From assembly GCA_964542855.1 (NCBI GenBank), contig CAZIWJ010000203.1:1-6819 (forward strand): DNA of 6,819 bases, in the 5' to 3' direction. Position numbers and translations under genes: made by a program. Of this stretch, positions 6,648 to 6,819 are shown piece after piece. Source of the stretch: CAZIWJ01 sp964542855 (GTDB lineage Bacteria; Bacteroidota; Bacteroidia; Cytophagales; Cyclobacteriaceae). The number at the start of each line of letters is the position of its first letter. Position 1 is the first letter of the stretch. A model generated the notes under the pieces. That model had not been told where the DNA came from. It was given only the letters and a program-made list of their open reading frames with translations, and did no database searches.

Positions 6648-6677
6648 AAAAAAAAGGCTGCCCCGGAAAGGCAGCCT
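6648..6677 (-). terminator. Intrinsic terminator of the right-edge gene
   Basis: GGCTGCC (6656-6662) and GGCAGCC (6670-6676) form a perfect 7-bp GC-rich stem with a 7-base loop, extended by an A-T pair (6655/6677). On the minus strand it is followed by eight T (complement of A6648-A6655). It starts 30 bases after the stop codon at 6707-6709. This is a textbook Rho-independent terminator and separates the right-edge gene from the TMEM43-like gene. Confidence 0.92.
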
Positions 6678-6706
6678 CTTATTATTAAATGTTATAATCT
6701 GATTTT

Positions 6707-6819
6707 TTATTCGGGTGCATTTGATCCGATGTCGCCCTGCGCCACAATCGTAGCCAGTTCATCAGCACTGAGGTGTACGTTAATGTACCCGTCGTAAGCC
6801 AGTACGTCTTCGTAAACAA
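6707..6819 (-). CDS. Partial CDS: C-terminal tail, probably a CHRD-type repeat protein
   Basis: The minus strand is open from the window edge to TAA at 6707-6709 and encodes the last 36 residues of a gene whose start lies beyond the window. The tail contains EDVLAYDGYINVHLS, then ADELATIVAQGDIG, ending SNAPE. From memory, a GYINVHLS...L.T.VAQGDIG segment closes the repeated CHRD-type domains of secreted or lipid-anchored Bacteroidota proteins. The strong terminator 30 bases downstream supports this being a real gene end. The other two minus-strand frames are less convincing: one has a stop at once and the other shows no recognisable pattern. The family call rests on a short fragment and has not been searched. 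Confidence 0.6.
   Translation of the reverse strand, partial: VYEDVLAYDGYINVHLSADELATIVAQGDIGSNAPE

Overview
The window looks like chromosomal DNA of a Bacteroidota bacterium, most likely of the order Cytophagales. The evidence is a TonB-dependent receptor with a carboxypeptidase-regulatory-like N-terminal extension and a TonB box of the LNELVVTG type, Shine-Dalgarno-poor starts, a TAnnTTTG-like promoter element, and the end of what looks like a CHRD-type repeat protein common in this phylum. I recognise no mobile element, RNA gene or CRISPR array. All supported genes lie on the minus strand, so transcription runs from right to left.

Layout in transcription order. At the right edge is the 36-residue C-terminal tail of a gene whose body lies outside the window (6707-6819), closed by a strong intrinsic terminator (6648-6677). 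Next is a 390-residue four-helix membrane protein of the TMEM43/LUMA family (5388-6560), a family better known from animals. A 370-base gene-free region (5018-5387) follows. It is AT-rich and contains several dyads, including a 14-bp perfect palindrome, a TTTACA/TGTAAA inverted repeat, and a 9-bp inverted repeat that overlaps a candidate -7 element. It leads into a 993-residue outer-membrane TonB-dependent receptor (2036-5017). After a 77-base gap holding a 13-bp RNA hairpin comes a secreted calcineurin-like phosphoesterase of the purple-acid-phosphatase type (369-1958), with a fibronectin-III-like N-terminal domain and a PepSY-like C-terminal domain. A 15-bp hairpin with a U-tract (225-265) ends the unit. 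Bases 1-224 hold no gene I can support.

The receptor and phosphatase probably form one functional unit: the exported phosphatase would release phosphate or a dephosphorylated organic moiety from a phosphoester, and the receptor would bring a product or substrate across the outer membrane with TonB energy. There is no SusD-like partner, so this is not a standard glycan-utilisation (Sus) pair. The substrate cannot be read from the sequence. The TMEM43-like gene is separated by 370 bases and shows no obvious functional link. The most interesting points are the receptor/phosphatase pairing, the PepSY-like tail on the phosphatase, the intercistronic hairpin whose wobble pairs show it works as minus-strand RNA, and the dyad-rich receptor promoter region.
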